Notes under the pieces: generated by a model
What the model was told of the DNA's origin: nothing
Seen by the model: only the letters and a program-made list of their open reading frames with translations
The model's database searches: none
Shown here: positions 61,901 through 64,000 of the stretch, one piece after another
How positions within the stretch are numbered: the first letter of the stretch is position 1
How the letters are laid out: each line of letters opens with the position of its first letter
Assembly: GCA_958510825.1 (NCBI GenBank)
Contig: OY294044.1
Location: 86,660,895-86,724,894, forward strand
Length of the DNA stretch: 64,000 bases
Direction: 5' to 3'
Origin: Brachypterus glaber
Lineage: Eukaryota > Arthropoda > Insecta > Coleoptera > Kateretidae
Position numbers and translations under genes: made by a program

Positions 61901-63653
61901 AGCAAATGTCTTTGATCTGCAGTTTTTTCTCGGAAAAAGCTGCGCGGTTTTTGTCCGCGCGGTTAATTTTTTACAAATAACGGAGATGGCAATAATATTT
62001 ATATTGCTTACCTGGAAATATAAAATGATGGTCCAGATAAGTCCCAGAACCACTGGTGGTCTCCCATCCACCAAATCGCTGGGATTTATGTTTACGAGTT
62101 TGATTCTTTTTCCAGTTAGAAATTGTAAGGCTGTGTTGGCATTACTGAGGAAGTGTGGTCTTCTTAAAACTCTGCCTCTCTCCATAGGCTAAATAAAAAA
62201 TATATAAGAAGCTGTGAAGATATGTATGGGAAGTAGAAAAAATGTTCTATGCACCACGTATGCAAACTGTCTCGAAGACTAAATAACACTAGGCAACACG
62301 GTTTCTTGCACTGGTTGGAGTCATATGTTTTTTAACTAATTTTCGGTCGCTGAAACCGAATCTGACCTCAGAATATTTCTATTACCTAAGTTTTCTGAGA
62401 AAAATGAGATAAAAATGTTAAAAAATTATTATTTTATCCCTCTTTTGTTCTAAAATCATGGGAGATAAAAATATTCCAAAGACAAATTTATTCGGCGACT
62501 CAATATTAGTTAAAAAATACCCAACTTAAAACATGGAAACTTTAAATTCATAGGTAGAATAAATAGGGATATTATGAAAAAAATAATAAAAAAAAAGGAT
62601 AATGTGACAAAACTAAGTAGGGGTGGAGGGTAAGAATGCACATAAGGGGATTAACTCATGCTAAAAATTGTCAAAAATCATTACTAGGAGGTCAAAAATT
62701 AACTAAAAAAATGTTACGTAATATGGTTCTTATGTAATAAAGTAACATTTTTATGATGTAGAACCATTAAAAAAAACAAACAATAATACACAATATTTCG
62801 TTTTAAAAATTATTTTTAAATTGGCATGATTGATTGTACTAAAATTAAAAAAATAAGACTTGTTGGTTTTTTTTAAGGTCAAATTTGGATTCTGCGCCTT
62901 TAAATTGATAAGAAAAATATATTTTTTGGGCTCGGGAAAAAAGTTTACACTGTGTAATTTAATTTTGTTTCTTTTTCATTTATTTACTTTTTACGAACAA
63001 ACTATGCAAGTTAAAAAATATTTGTAAAAATATTTTTGTACAGAATTTTATAATCTACAAATTAAGTCCTATAAAAATTTTATACAGATTTGATAGTTTT
63101 GCAATTAAGTACACTCTGTACTTTCATTTTAAGCTTTTTATTTTTTTTTTCGCGTACTTACTCTGACAGTAGGTCCTTGGCATATATATAGTTTTAAGTT
63201 CCTCGTATTTTTTTTTAATATACCCTAAAATTTTCAAAATCCTACTCTTTTTTTTTAAAGATTTTGAAAAAAAAAACGTCATTATTTCCTGGACTTATAT
63301 CTCAAAAAATTTAGGTGCTGAAATTTTTCTAAGGTCAGATTCGGTTTCTACGCCCTCAAATTAGTAAGAAAAATTTACTTTCCGACCGGGGCAAAAAAAA
63401 AGTTGAGATTTGTTGCCTAGTGTAATCGGGTAAATTATACCTTTTGCCCTTTTTTATTTTTTACCAAAAAAATAAAAAATTACGCTTTCGGTTAAACCGG
63501 AAATTATAGCAATTGTTTAGGTAAACATGTAAACATAATACTGAAAATATAACTTACCAGTCTTTCTCCGGACAATACTTCCAGTAAGGCTAAGAGTTTA
63601 GTTCCGTCTCTCAAATCCTCTATTAACTCATCTATCCTAAGCGGTGGAACTCG
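10761..63653 (-). CDS. Msp300: Msp300 / nesprin giant gene, partial (16 exons)
   Basis: The exons encode most of a calponin-homology pair followed by a very long spectrin-repeat rod, the layout of nesprin-1/2 and insect Msp300. Nesprins sit in the outer nuclear membrane, bind F-actin through the CH pair and tie nuclei and organelles to the cytoskeleton, mainly in muscle. Sixteen exons join with GT-AG borders and matching phases: 63558-63653, 62012-62188, 54659-55690, 52902-53103, 50753-52545, 43291-49840, 42600-43232, 41645-42471, 41480-41554, 40881-41131, 34532-40742, 34095-34268, 33170-33280, 28793-31804, 11666-11971, 10761-10912. They total 21,602 nt, or 7,200 codons plus 2 nt. Both ends are open: the first CH1 helix is missing on the right, and the last exon ends in phase 2 with no stop or KASH domain on the left. 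Exon borders are my own calls, without transcript support. Confidence 0.93.
10913..11665 (-). other. Msp300 intron
   Basis: This 753-bp AT-rich intron has a TCTG microsatellite near 11061-11099. I see nothing else. Confidence 0.65.
11061..11099. repeat. TCTG microsatellite
   Basis: An imperfect run of GTCT/GTCG units ends in a pure GTCT run. Confidence 0.8.
11666..11971 (-). CDS. Msp300: Msp300 exon: spectrin repeat segment
   Basis: This 306-bp symmetric exon (102 codons, phase 0 both sides) begins NQQQELDLLQERVLEILRQA and ends IATIKHIE. It is about one spectrin repeat, with Trp residues in SQDWSSLV, VWETFEGRWQNFE and a helical IEERAKHIDLFV segment. The acceptor is CATTTTTCAG and the donor is GTAGGT at 11665. 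It follows the previous exon in phase after a 16.8 kb intron. It is the only coding sequence I can support between 11 and 28 kb. Confidence 0.92.
13252..13757. mobile_element. Foldback element split by a SINE
   Basis: The left arm (from about 13252, containing TGTTATCTCTCCAAAACAT) and the right arm (ending TTTTGGAGAGATAACATTTT) are reverse complements of about 115 nt that also share CAGCGACAATTGTTTCGACT. The right arm is interrupted at 13501-13709 by a SINE. Without the SINE the foldback would be about 290 bp. Confidence 0.85.
13501..13709 (+). mobile_element. tRNA-derived SINE with 7-bp target duplication
   Basis: The head resembles a tRNA, with a B-box GGTTCAAATCC, a weaker A-box region near GGTGGAGTAAGG, and a CTTTGTAAC stretch compatible with a Thr (TGT) anticodon loop. 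An unrelated body follows, and it ends in about 15 A residues. AATAGAC flanks both sides (13494-13500 and 13710-13716). The tRNA part does not form a complete cloverleaf acceptor, so this is a SINE, not a tRNA gene. Confidence 0.88.
14595..14640 (+). repeat. Solo LINE tail with ATT repeat
   Basis: GAAATAAACGATATT followed by an ATT run is identical to the end of the LINE fragment at 14668-14910. It is probably another heavily truncated copy. Confidence 0.5.
14668..14910 (+). mobile_element. 5'-truncated LINE, second family
   Basis: A plus-strand frame from 14671 reads NKLPSELKNLSKNLRIFKRN, then LFDHICEIEPYTIKEYEDLN, to a stop at 14830-14832. The LP.E.KN...IFKRNL pattern is the usual C-terminus of LINE-encoded reverse transcriptases. 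After a short 3' untranslated region comes GAAATAAACGATATT and an ATT tail. The clade is not determined. Confidence 0.7.
15096..15343. mobile_element. Family-C MITE (copy 1)
   Basis: The ends are AGGTTAGTTTATGCAAAAAT and its near complement. Inside, an inner palindrome repeats GCGCATGCGTAATTA and its complement. A larger relative with the same ends lies at 23157-24214, and a one-sided fragment starts near 16728. Confidence 0.8.
15463..16087. mobile_element. Family-B MITE (copy 1)
   Basis: The terminal inverted repeats are GAGGAGTTCGCGTTCAAAAC and the complement ending CGCGAACTCCTC. The body shares long stretches (ATCTTCTTCGTGAGAT, CTGTACTCATTGTGGATC, GAACTATGTGATTGCTTAC) with 53953-54570. 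It is non-coding. Confidence 0.82.
16933..17268. repeat. 336-bp dispersed repeat, copy 1
   Basis: It is almost identical to 19680-20015 at equal length, from ATAGTTATTTATGGTACTAG to TGTATGTATTGGATAAA. It contains an inner palindrome around ATATTGCCCATGAG and GAGAGGGCAATAT. Its last 185 bp are bounded by TTATCCAATAAAT and its complement. Confidence 0.85.
17540..17755. mobile_element. Short MITE
   Basis: Inverted arms begin TATAGAAGAGAAAAAGATGC and AAGTCGCTT, and end with the complement GCATCTTTTCCTCTACTATAG. The total is 216 bp. It is non-coding. Confidence 0.8.
17967..18434. mobile_element. Family-A MITE, compact copy
   Basis: It begins TACAGGGTGTTCCGTGGGGA and ends with TCCTCAAGGAACACCCTGTA. 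Long arms also share AAATATTT, AAAGTTCCCATATG-like and GGGAGCTA-like boxes. It is flanked by TA, but in an AT-rich context. Confidence 0.82.
19237..20015. mobile_element. Foldback element containing copy 2 of the 336-bp repeat
   Basis: The left arm (19237-19407, starting TTATCCAATAAATACAGACA) is the reverse complement of the right end (to 20015). The right part (19680-20015) is the second copy of the repeat at 16933-17268. The centre carries the 26-bp minisatellite. Confidence 0.8.
19410..19515. repeat. 26-bp minisatellite, four units
   Basis: Four units of CCGTTACGAAAAAGTGTACC-type sequence are spaced exactly 26 bp apart (landmarks at 19413, 19439, 19465, 19491). Confidence 0.85.
20732..21374. 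mobile_element. Large hairpin element interrupted by another MITE
   Basis: The arms meet at about 21252 (AATATTACATATACATGTAC) and share GCAGGTGCACGTAAAATTTA and TTTACATGCTAAAT. The left arm is split by the element at 20779-21171. Without it the two arms pair over about 120 nt each. Confidence 0.83.
20779..21171. mobile_element. Nested MITE with CGTCGGCTTACAAGTAAA ends
   Basis: The ends are CGTCGGCTTACAAGTAAA and the complement. ATAT is on both sides (20775-20778, 21172-21175), consistent with a short target duplication. The uninterrupted partner arm confirms the empty-site sequence. Confidence 0.85.
21511..21654. repeat. Inverted repeat
   Basis: It runs from TAGGTCGTAGGAAAAATAGT to CTATTTCGTACGACCTAG. 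Inner segments (GTATACGCACC and GGTGCGTAGTATAC) also pair. The total is 144 bp. Confidence 0.72.
21828..22541. mobile_element. Foldback element, about 80-bp arms
   Basis: The left arm starts TTTAGGGTTATTTGTGATAA. The right arm is its near-perfect complement ending at 22541. Both contain the complementary versions of AAAACTTTATTGCATTACAT. The interior is AT-rich and non-coding. Confidence 0.83.
23157..24214. mobile_element. Family-C element, long copy with nested MITE
   Basis: The ends AGCTTAGTTTACGCAGAAAT and TTTGCATAAACTAACCTT are inverted. The subterminal blocks (TCATTCGATAAAAACGAAAC, ATAATTTTACATTGGCTATA, CACTTCCGG) pair with complements on the right. The centre is split by 23470-23623. 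Confidence 0.8.
23470..23623. mobile_element. Nested 154-bp MITE with C-rich centre
   Basis: It begins GGGAACGTTCAAGTATTACG and ends with CGTAATACTTGATCGTTCCC. It includes ACACCCCCCCCTG and CACCCCCCGTA runs. Confidence 0.8.
24255..24402. mobile_element. 148-bp MITE
   Basis: The inverted ends are AAGGCTTATTCAGGCATAAT and TTATGCCAGAATCAGCCTT. Inner CTATTGGCCA and AGCCAATAAA segments also pair. Confidence 0.72.
24516..24577. repeat. 62-bp near-perfect palindrome
   Basis: TGCAAATAGGCGCGTCTATA at the left is the complement of the right end. One or two mismatches occur over 30-nt arms, with almost no loop. Confidence 0.85.
24905..26407. mobile_element. 1.5 kb inverted-repeat element
   Basis: The outer ends are CACTGTGCGACAAAAAATTT and the complement ending TTCGCACAGT. 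Long diverged arms include CCCCAAGGGGTTTCGCTA, GCTAATATGCAAGAC and ATGTCCAAAAACGC-like blocks, paired with 26130-26330. The interior carries no coding frame. It contains GGGAGCT and AAAAAAGT boxes resembling family A. Confidence 0.78.
26659..26749. repeat. 91-bp inverted repeat
   Basis: The ends are ACACTAATCTAACTAAGAAT and the complement TTCTTAGTTAATTTAGTGT. It is a short MITE-like hairpin. Confidence 0.75.
27119..27240. repeat. 62-bp tandem duplication
   Basis: GTTTTCTAAATAAAATTGTC through GGCAGGACTAGAC occurs twice head to tail (27119-27180 and 27181-27240), with differences only at the last bases. The duplication looks recent. Confidence 0.9.
27606..28293. mobile_element. Family-A element (copy near the 28.8 kb exon)
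   Basis: Inverted blocks include GTGTATTCTACGTTAAACAA and its complement TTTTTAACGTAGAATCACC, as well as AAAGTTCCTATAAAGGTTGG. The right end is GAATAACCCTGTA. Preceding sequence (27241-27605) is a truncated relative of copy 2. Confidence 0.68.
28533..28739. repeat. Inverted repeat next to an Msp300 splice donor
   Basis: Arms of about 45 nt share CTTCAAGCAAGATAGTAAAT and TTAAAAATCGCA with the complement at 28690-28739. The right arm ends 53 bp from the splice donor at 28792. Confidence 0.82.
28793..31804 (-). CDS. Msp300: Msp300 exon: about nine divergent spectrin repeats
   Basis: This 3,012-bp symmetric exon (1,004 codons, phase 0 both sides) begins VQSHLSTLTTSVAEFEEQ and ends THALNDIQ. It encodes about nine spectrin-like repeats with fewer Trp landmarks (KNWILAQKQQ, INNWFDNLGK, REWVKEKL, KAWLKSKN, CIDWLKEAE, LDWLHSNEG, YDWVREAE). 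Its repeats do not show the strict A/B alternation of the upstream giant exon. The acceptor is TTCTATTTAG and the donor is GTAAGT at 28792. It is followed by a 16.8 kb intron. The long antisense open frames across it are compositional shadows. Confidence 0.95.
31805..33169 (-). other. Msp300 intron
   Basis: This 1,365-bp intron is occupied mainly by one 0.8 kb inverted-repeat element (32009-32802). The rest is AT-rich, with nothing recognised. Confidence 0.7.
32009..32802. mobile_element. 0.8 kb inverted-repeat element
   Basis: The ends are TGAGTGAGTTTTAGTCCATG and the complement CATTGAGTTTTTCTCACTC. Subterminal blocks (GACACCCC, CACTTCCGG) pair with TTAGGGGTGTCC and GCGGAAGTG. It shares the overall plan and the CACTTCCGG box with family C. 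Confidence 0.8.
33170..33280 (-). CDS. Msp300: Msp300 exon: acidic/Ser linker
   Basis: This 111-bp symmetric exon (37 codons, phase 0 both sides) encodes TRKESATSEDSDIKTNLLMD through SKMHTQIDK. The first half is Ser/acidic and looks disordered, with SATSEDSD resembling casein-kinase-type acidic sites. The second half is helical and leads into the next spectrin repeat. The acceptor is TTCGCACCAG and the donor is GTAGGT at 33169. Together with the exon at 34095-34268 it separates the A/B-alternating rod from the more divergent rod segment that follows. Confidence 0.86.
33281..34094 (-). other. Msp300 intron
   Basis: This 814-bp AT-rich intron lies between two symmetric linker exons. A plus-strand 80-codon frame at 33573-33815 resembles nothing I recognise and is probably chance. 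Confidence 0.65.
34095..34268 (-). CDS. Msp300: Msp300 exon: Pro/Ser-rich linker
   Basis: This 174-bp symmetric exon (58 codons, phase 0 both sides) encodes TLHNKLQQEKSRLALAVQAC, then ATASISRPSSPRDTL, PPPVPIKELE and CRARLEDLIDQ. The middle is rich in Ser and Pro and lacks spectrin heptads, so it is likely a flexible hinge flanked by short helices. SSPR and RPSSP are possible phosphorylation sites for proline-directed or basophilic kinases; that is inference from composition. The acceptor is TTACAG and the donor is GTAAGT at 34094. Its symmetry would allow cassette splicing. Confidence 0.88.
34532..40742 (-). CDS. Msp300: Msp300 giant exon: 19 alternating spectrin repeats
   Basis: This 6,211-bp exon enters in phase 2 and leaves in phase 0 (2,070 codons after the split one). 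It begins (R)FNSCKDNIKGGARNVLEEQ and ends NSLESSK. I count 19 spectrin repeats of about 109 residues that strictly alternate between two types. Type A carries motifs such as KATLDEKKAQL and KATVHEKKNQL followed by EID-like turns and a RYQ/KYQ motif. Type B carries motifs such as GEKVLRNTRSDGREAI and SILANTAQSGHEPI. Seven of ten B repeats carry a Cys at one first-helix site (NSC, YCS, NCS, KCS, GCM, NCS, NCK). The acceptor is TTGTTTAG and the donor is GTATGT at 34531. The frame is open throughout. Confidence 0.96.
40881..41131 (-). CDS. Msp300: Msp300 exon: end of A-type spectrin repeat
   Basis: This 251-bp exon enters in phase 0 and leaves in phase 2. It encodes ALILSLRQNEAEFDKM through QCSDWVAAALS plus a split Arg codon. 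It completes an A-type spectrin repeat (SVNVQQITSRFQSIQ is the third-helix motif) and ends inside the first helix of the next one. The acceptor is ATTATAG and the donor is GTAAGA at 40880. The split codon AG plus A joins to RFNSCKDNIKG in the next exon, which confirms the junction. Confidence 0.93.
41132..41479 (-). other. Msp300 intron downstream of the micro-exon
   Basis: This 348-bp AT-rich intron separates the 75-bp exon from the exon at 40881. I see no repeat or coding sequence in it. Confidence 0.65.
41480..41554 (-). CDS. Msp300: Msp300 micro-exon, possibly alternatively spliced
   Basis: This 75-bp exon is symmetric (phase 0 in and out) and encodes 25 residues: DLTKVIESRSGEI, then KKFVKKTDHLEQ. 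The acceptor is CCTATAG and the donor is GTAAGA at 41479. Its pattern (hydrophobic pairs, then E-I-K-K-F, then T..L) matches the start of the next exon (ALILSLRQNEAEF, then DKMSDDSTEL) position by position. Skipping it therefore gives a spectrin repeat of canonical length, while including it inserts a second copy of part of the helix. It reads cleanly in both directions of phase. I infer alternative use; nothing in the sequence proves it. Confidence 0.8.
41645..42471 (-). CDS. Msp300: Msp300 exon: spectrin repeats of the rod
   Basis: This 827-bp exon enters in phase 1 and leaves in phase 0 (276 codons counting the split one). It begins (G)VNEQQKLQDAQSLQL and ends DEKQEQLEKYQ. It encodes two full spectrin repeats and the first helix of a third. 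The final helix is cut at LEKYQ, exactly where A-type repeats elsewhere continue with 12 residues before an I/FD.. motif. The acceptor is TTTTAG and the donor is GTAATA at 41644. What follows is either the 75-bp exon at 41480-41554 or, if that is skipped, the exon at 40881-41131; both are in phase. Confidence 0.93.
42600..43232 (-). CDS. Msp300: Msp300 exon: one A/B pair of spectrin repeats
   Basis: This 633-bp exon enters and leaves in phase 1. It encodes 211 residues, beginning (D)NSLAKQNNALQQWQEFEAN and ending WDKLAE. It holds almost exactly one two-repeat unit: an A-type repeat (QITLPEKEAQLKKYQ, then EIDHFVDKSHAL) followed by a B-type repeat (REQGEHKV, then GERILPDTATSGREIIR). The intron before it is only 58 bp (43233-43290), the shortest in the window. 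The acceptor is TTTTGTAG and the donor is GTAAAC at 42599. Length, phase and repeat content match a unit duplication. Confidence 0.94.
43291..49840 (-). CDS. Msp300: Msp300 giant exon: about 20 spectrin repeats
   Basis: This single 6,550-bp exon enters in phase 0 and leaves in phase 1 (2,183 whole codons). It begins DICKDADSKREDMKWLVQTL and ends HYTDI. It consists of spectrin repeats of about 110 residues, each marked by a W..WL motif such as LNLWIQDAE-like, LTKWLKDVEK or FLKWLSDKEEE. In the C-terminal third the repeats alternate between two flavours: one with a TL.EK..QL segment and one with a GE.L...T...GREIIR segment. The acceptor is CATCAAG before 49840 and the donor is GTAAGT at 43290. 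The acceptor sits 36 bases upstream of the first in-frame ATG, and the extra residues fit the family. The frame is open throughout, with no frameshift. Confidence 0.95.
49841..50752 (-). other. Msp300 intron
   Basis: This 912-bp intron has an inverted-repeat element at 49902-50072. The remainder (50073-50752) is AT-rich, and I see nothing else in it. Confidence 0.7.
49902..50072. mobile_element. 171-bp MITE
   Basis: The inverted ends are TAAACCACTCTAGAAAGAAC and GTTCTTTCTAAAGAGGTTTA. The arms continue through CTTGTTTTCGCATGCG. Inner TACGTGACATCAGGCTTA segments are repeated. Confidence 0.83.
50753..52545 (-). CDS. Msp300: Msp300 exon: spectrin repeats, N-terminal rod
   Basis: This 1,793-bp exon (598 codons counting the split one) enters in phase 1 and leaves in phase 0. 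It begins (D)KREVVEIDRFIRDIADRW and ends with ASFQ. It encodes about five spectrin-type three-helix repeats, recognised by evenly spaced Trp residues: YWKRWDSLAPEFDAWL, VEELSNWLRKAE, INGWLDDAEK, LISNWLGNAEK, ISKWMDNVD. Repeats of this kind form an extended rod between the actin-binding head and the nuclear envelope. The acceptor is TTACAG before 52545 and the donor is GTAAGA at 50752. The reading frame is open throughout. Confidence 0.95.
52546..52901 (-). other. Msp300 intron
   Basis: This is a 356-bp AT-rich phase-1 intron. I recognise nothing in it. Confidence 0.65.
52902..53103 (-). CDS. Msp300: Msp300 exon: rod segment after CH2
   Basis: This 202-bp exon enters in phase 0 and leaves in phase 1. 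It encodes 67 whole codons, beginning CCLIAFLHLTETKLRAW and ending YKRDGNI. This is helical spectrin-like sequence that continues the repeat started by the previous exon (FLEHK-CCLIAFL). The acceptor is a strong TTTTTTTTTAG just before 53103 and the donor is GTAAGT at 52901. The split codon (G, then AT) gives Asp at the junction with the next exon, which confirms the border choice. Confidence 0.9.
53265..53940. repeat. Block in two direct copies plus one inverted copy
   Basis: A segment with CACTTTGTTCAGGGAGCCTT, GACCAAAATTGTT and ACAGTAAACACTCACC occurs at 53265-53480 and again at 53569-53780. A shorter inverted copy (GGTTCCCTGAACAAAGTGAT) ends at about 53940. Confidence 0.82.
53953..54570. 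mobile_element. Family-B MITE (copy 2)
   Basis: It has the same body as 15463-16087. The left end is partly duplicated (AAGGAGTTCGCCGAG, then GTAGGAGTTCGCG). The right end is CTCGAACTCCTCAATT. Confidence 0.8.
54659..55690 (-). CDS. Msp300: Msp300 exon: CH1-CH2 linker, CH2 domain, first rod repeats
   Basis: This 344-codon exon has phase 0 at both ends. Residues 1-30 are the linker (IEENSRALEYL, then a Ser/Thr-rich stretch). Roughly residues 32-140 are CH2: KWKQGARKTLLHWV, then FGASWRDGIAFLAIIDAI, a DVPKPDEKSIMTYVAQFLH motif and KYPEP. The remainder is alpha-helical and begins the rod, with Trp-containing spectrin-like segments such as VGEWLSRAEK. With CH1 it forms the actin-binding head. The acceptor is AATTCAG before 55690 and the donor is GTAAGA at 54658. 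No internal in-frame break is seen. An ATG-based start is not relevant because the exon is internal. Confidence 0.96.
56036..56318. mobile_element. 283-bp inverted-repeat element
   Basis: The arms share ATGAAAATAATATTTTTCAG and GAAAAATCCTCAGA with complements at the right (TCTGAGAATTTT-like and TATTATTTTCAGAGTTAT). It is non-coding. Confidence 0.72.
56340..56990. mobile_element. Inverted-repeat element with AGGGGCTGTCCATATATTAC ends and G-runs
   Basis: The ends are AGGGGCTGTCCATATATTAC and the exact complement. TATTT flanks both sides. Runs of 9-12 G occur near 56371-56428 and 56891-56943, next to TGTGACAG and GTTACA boxes. The inner part is AT-rich and non-coding. Confidence 0.82.
58669..59702. 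repeat. 148-bp satellite block, seven units
   Basis: The landmark GAACCGGTTTTCATCAGAAG recurs at 58773, 58953, 59101, 59249, 59397 and 59545, with a diverged form at 59685. Four intervals are exactly 148 bp, one is 180 (internal duplication) and the last is 140. Units contain AATTTTTGTTTTAAGTCTTA and CTGTTTTTGGAATTTCC. Confidence 0.93.
59890..59997. mobile_element. 108-bp MITE with 10-bp target duplication
   Basis: The ends are AGGGTGACCAGATG and CATATGGTCACCCT. AGTCTAAATT lies at 59880-59889 and again at 59998-60007. A 9-10-bp duplication would suit a Mutator-like origin. The family is otherwise unidentified. Confidence 0.85.
60349..61089. mobile_element. Family-A element (copy in CH1-CH2 intron)
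   Basis: It runs from TACAGG to CACCCTGTA. The arms share AACTGGCATGCCAAAATTTA, GTGATTCTAGATCC-like, AAAAAGTTCCTATAAAGGTT and GGGAGCTACGG boxes with complements. It is non-coding. It is closely similar to 27606-28293 and 1034-3020. Confidence 0.82.
61746..61867. mobile_element. pogo/Tigger-like MITE with TA ends
   Basis: It begins CAGTAATGACTCGATAATCC and ends GGATTATCGAGTCTTTACTG, with TA on each side. A CAGTA start with a CTCGATAATCCG box and TA duplication is typical of pogo/Tigger relatives. At 122 bp it has no transposase. Confidence 0.85.
62012..62188 (-). CDS. Msp300: Msp300 exon: CH1 domain, C-terminal part
   Basis: This 59-codon exon has phase 0 on both sides. It begins with PMERGRVLRRPHFLSNANTA and ends with the classic CH1 end LGLIWTIILYFQ. 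It includes KLVNIN and DGRPPVVLGLIW, which are typical of spectrin-superfamily CH1 domains. The acceptor is ATTTAG before 62188 and the donor is GTAAGC at 62011. Joined to the previous exon it reads SGERL-PMERGR, with no missing residue. The intron that follows is 6.3 kb, and the next exon starts with IEENSRALEYL, the usual CH1-CH2 linker start. Confidence 0.96.
62189..63557 (-). other. Msp300 intron within CH1
   Basis: This 1,369-bp intron contains an element bounded by 13-bp inverted ends (62286-63423). Inside it, two stretches near 62860 and 63320 are diverged direct repeats of one another. No coding sequence is supported. Confidence 0.7.
62286..63423. mobile_element. 1.1 kb element with 13-bp inverted ends
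   Basis: It begins ACACTAGGCAACA and ends with the exact complement TGTTGCCTAGTGT. Inside are repeated GGTCAGATTCGGTTTCT-like and GATTCTGCGCCTTTAAATTG-like blocks. No transposase frame is seen. Confidence 0.6.
63558..63653 (-). CDS. Msp300: Msp300 exon: CH1 domain, middle part
   Basis: This 32-codon exon has phase 0 at both ends. It encodes the CH1 core, with the family signature DGTKLLALLEVLSGERL near its end. This is the part of the first calponin-homology domain that helps form the actin-binding surface. The acceptor is TTTCAG just before 63653 and the donor is GTAAGT at 63557. The preceding part of CH1, normally a QKKTFTNW-like helix, is not found between 63654 and 64000, so it must lie upstream of this window. 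The next exon continues the domain without a break. Identity is clear from the motif and from the following exon. Confidence 0.93.
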
Positions 63654-63737
63654 CTGAAATAAAAAATAAGTGTAACATAAAAAATAAAACCCTGTGAAAT
63701 GTGGTGCTATAGACAAAATAATCATATAAGGGTACAG

Positions 63738-63965
63738 TACCTTCAACCGAGGTGACCTCAGACGGTGTAGGTGATTTAGGACATATTTTCGCAAAACCTG
63801 CTGAACCAAAGTCGTGGATTTGTGGGCACAAGTTGTAGGGTTCAATTTTACAACTTGTGCACACAAATACACAACTTTTGCACACATGCTTTGGTTCAGA
63901 TGGTTTTGCAAGAAAAGTGTCCGAAGTCACCTAAACCGTCCGAAGTCACCTCGGTTGAGGGTACC
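63738..63965. mobile_element. 228-bp near-complete palindrome upstream of a CH1 exon
   Basis: The arms share CTTCAACCGAGGTGAC, GCAAAACC and CTGAACCAAAG with their complements. The centre itself folds (CACAAGTTGTA and TACAACTTGTGCACAC). It ends about 85 bp upstream of the acceptor at 63654. The rest of 63654-64000 shows nothing else. Confidence 0.82.
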
Positions 63966-64000
63966 TTTATCTTTTTTGTTTGATTAGATAGATATGCTTC

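Larger units (their letters stand above)
55691..62011 (-). other. Msp300 intron of 6.3 kb between CH1 and CH2
   Basis: This intron separates the CH1 end (YFQ) from the linker start (IEEN). It holds two inverted-repeat elements near 56 kb, a repeat fragment at 57.7-58.3 kb that shares its CCCATAACTTTTTTG-type stretch with 14.46 kb, the 148-bp satellite block, a 108-bp element with target duplication, a family-A element and a pogo-like MITE. No host gene is seen. Confidence 0.75.

Noticed and set aside
63504..63911. Longer reading of the CH1 exon upstream of 63653
   Set aside because: The residues upstream are not CH-like and come from the palindromic element. The TTTCAG acceptor at 63654 gives the correct domain start.

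Overview
This window comes from a repeat-rich, AT-rich insect genome. I judge insect from the protein, whose CH1-CH2 head and spectrin repeats read as an Msp300-type nesprin; a beetle would fit, but I cannot prove the order from this sequence. The whole window lies inside one giant gene on the minus strand. No second protein-coding host gene is supported on either strand.

The gene is Msp300, the insect nesprin (SYNE1/2 family), an actin-binding outer-nuclear-membrane spectrin-repeat protein. Sixteen exons can be joined with GT-AG borders and one continuous phase, from 63653 down to 10761. They sum to 21,602 nt, which is 7,200 whole codons plus 2 nt. From 5' to 3' they encode: most of CH1 (two exons near 63.6 and 62.1 kb); the CH1-CH2 linker, CH2 and the first rod repeats (55.7-54.7 kb); and a very long spectrin-repeat rod (53.1-28.8 kb), which includes exons of 6,550, 6,211 and 3,012 bp. 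Two small exons near 34 and 33 kb form a Pro/Ser-rich linker. Two more rod exons lie at 11.9 and 10.9 kb, beyond a 16.8 kb intron. The N-terminus (first CH1 helix) lies past the right edge. The rest of the rod and any KASH membrane anchor lie past the left edge.

The introns are packed with non-autonomous transposon debris: more than two dozen inverted-repeat (MITE or foldback) elements, several nested in each other; a tRNA-derived SINE inside a foldback element with a clean 7-bp target duplication; 5'-truncated LINE ends with ATT tails; an insertion with a 13-bp target duplication inside a tandem repeat; a 148-bp-period satellite block of seven units; a pogo-like MITE with TA ends; a 108-bp element with a 10-bp target duplication; and several microsatellites. 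A 200-base assembly gap lies at 5547-5746.

The most interesting points in the coding part are a strict two-repeat (A/B) alternation of spectrin repeats over most of the rod, a recurrent cysteine in the B-type repeats, and a 75-bp symmetric micro-exon that duplicates a helix segment of the following exon and would switch a spectrin repeat between canonical and extended forms. In the non-coding part they are the near-perfect hairpin at 592-754, the nucleosome-length satellite, and inverted repeats lying tens of bases from splice sites.
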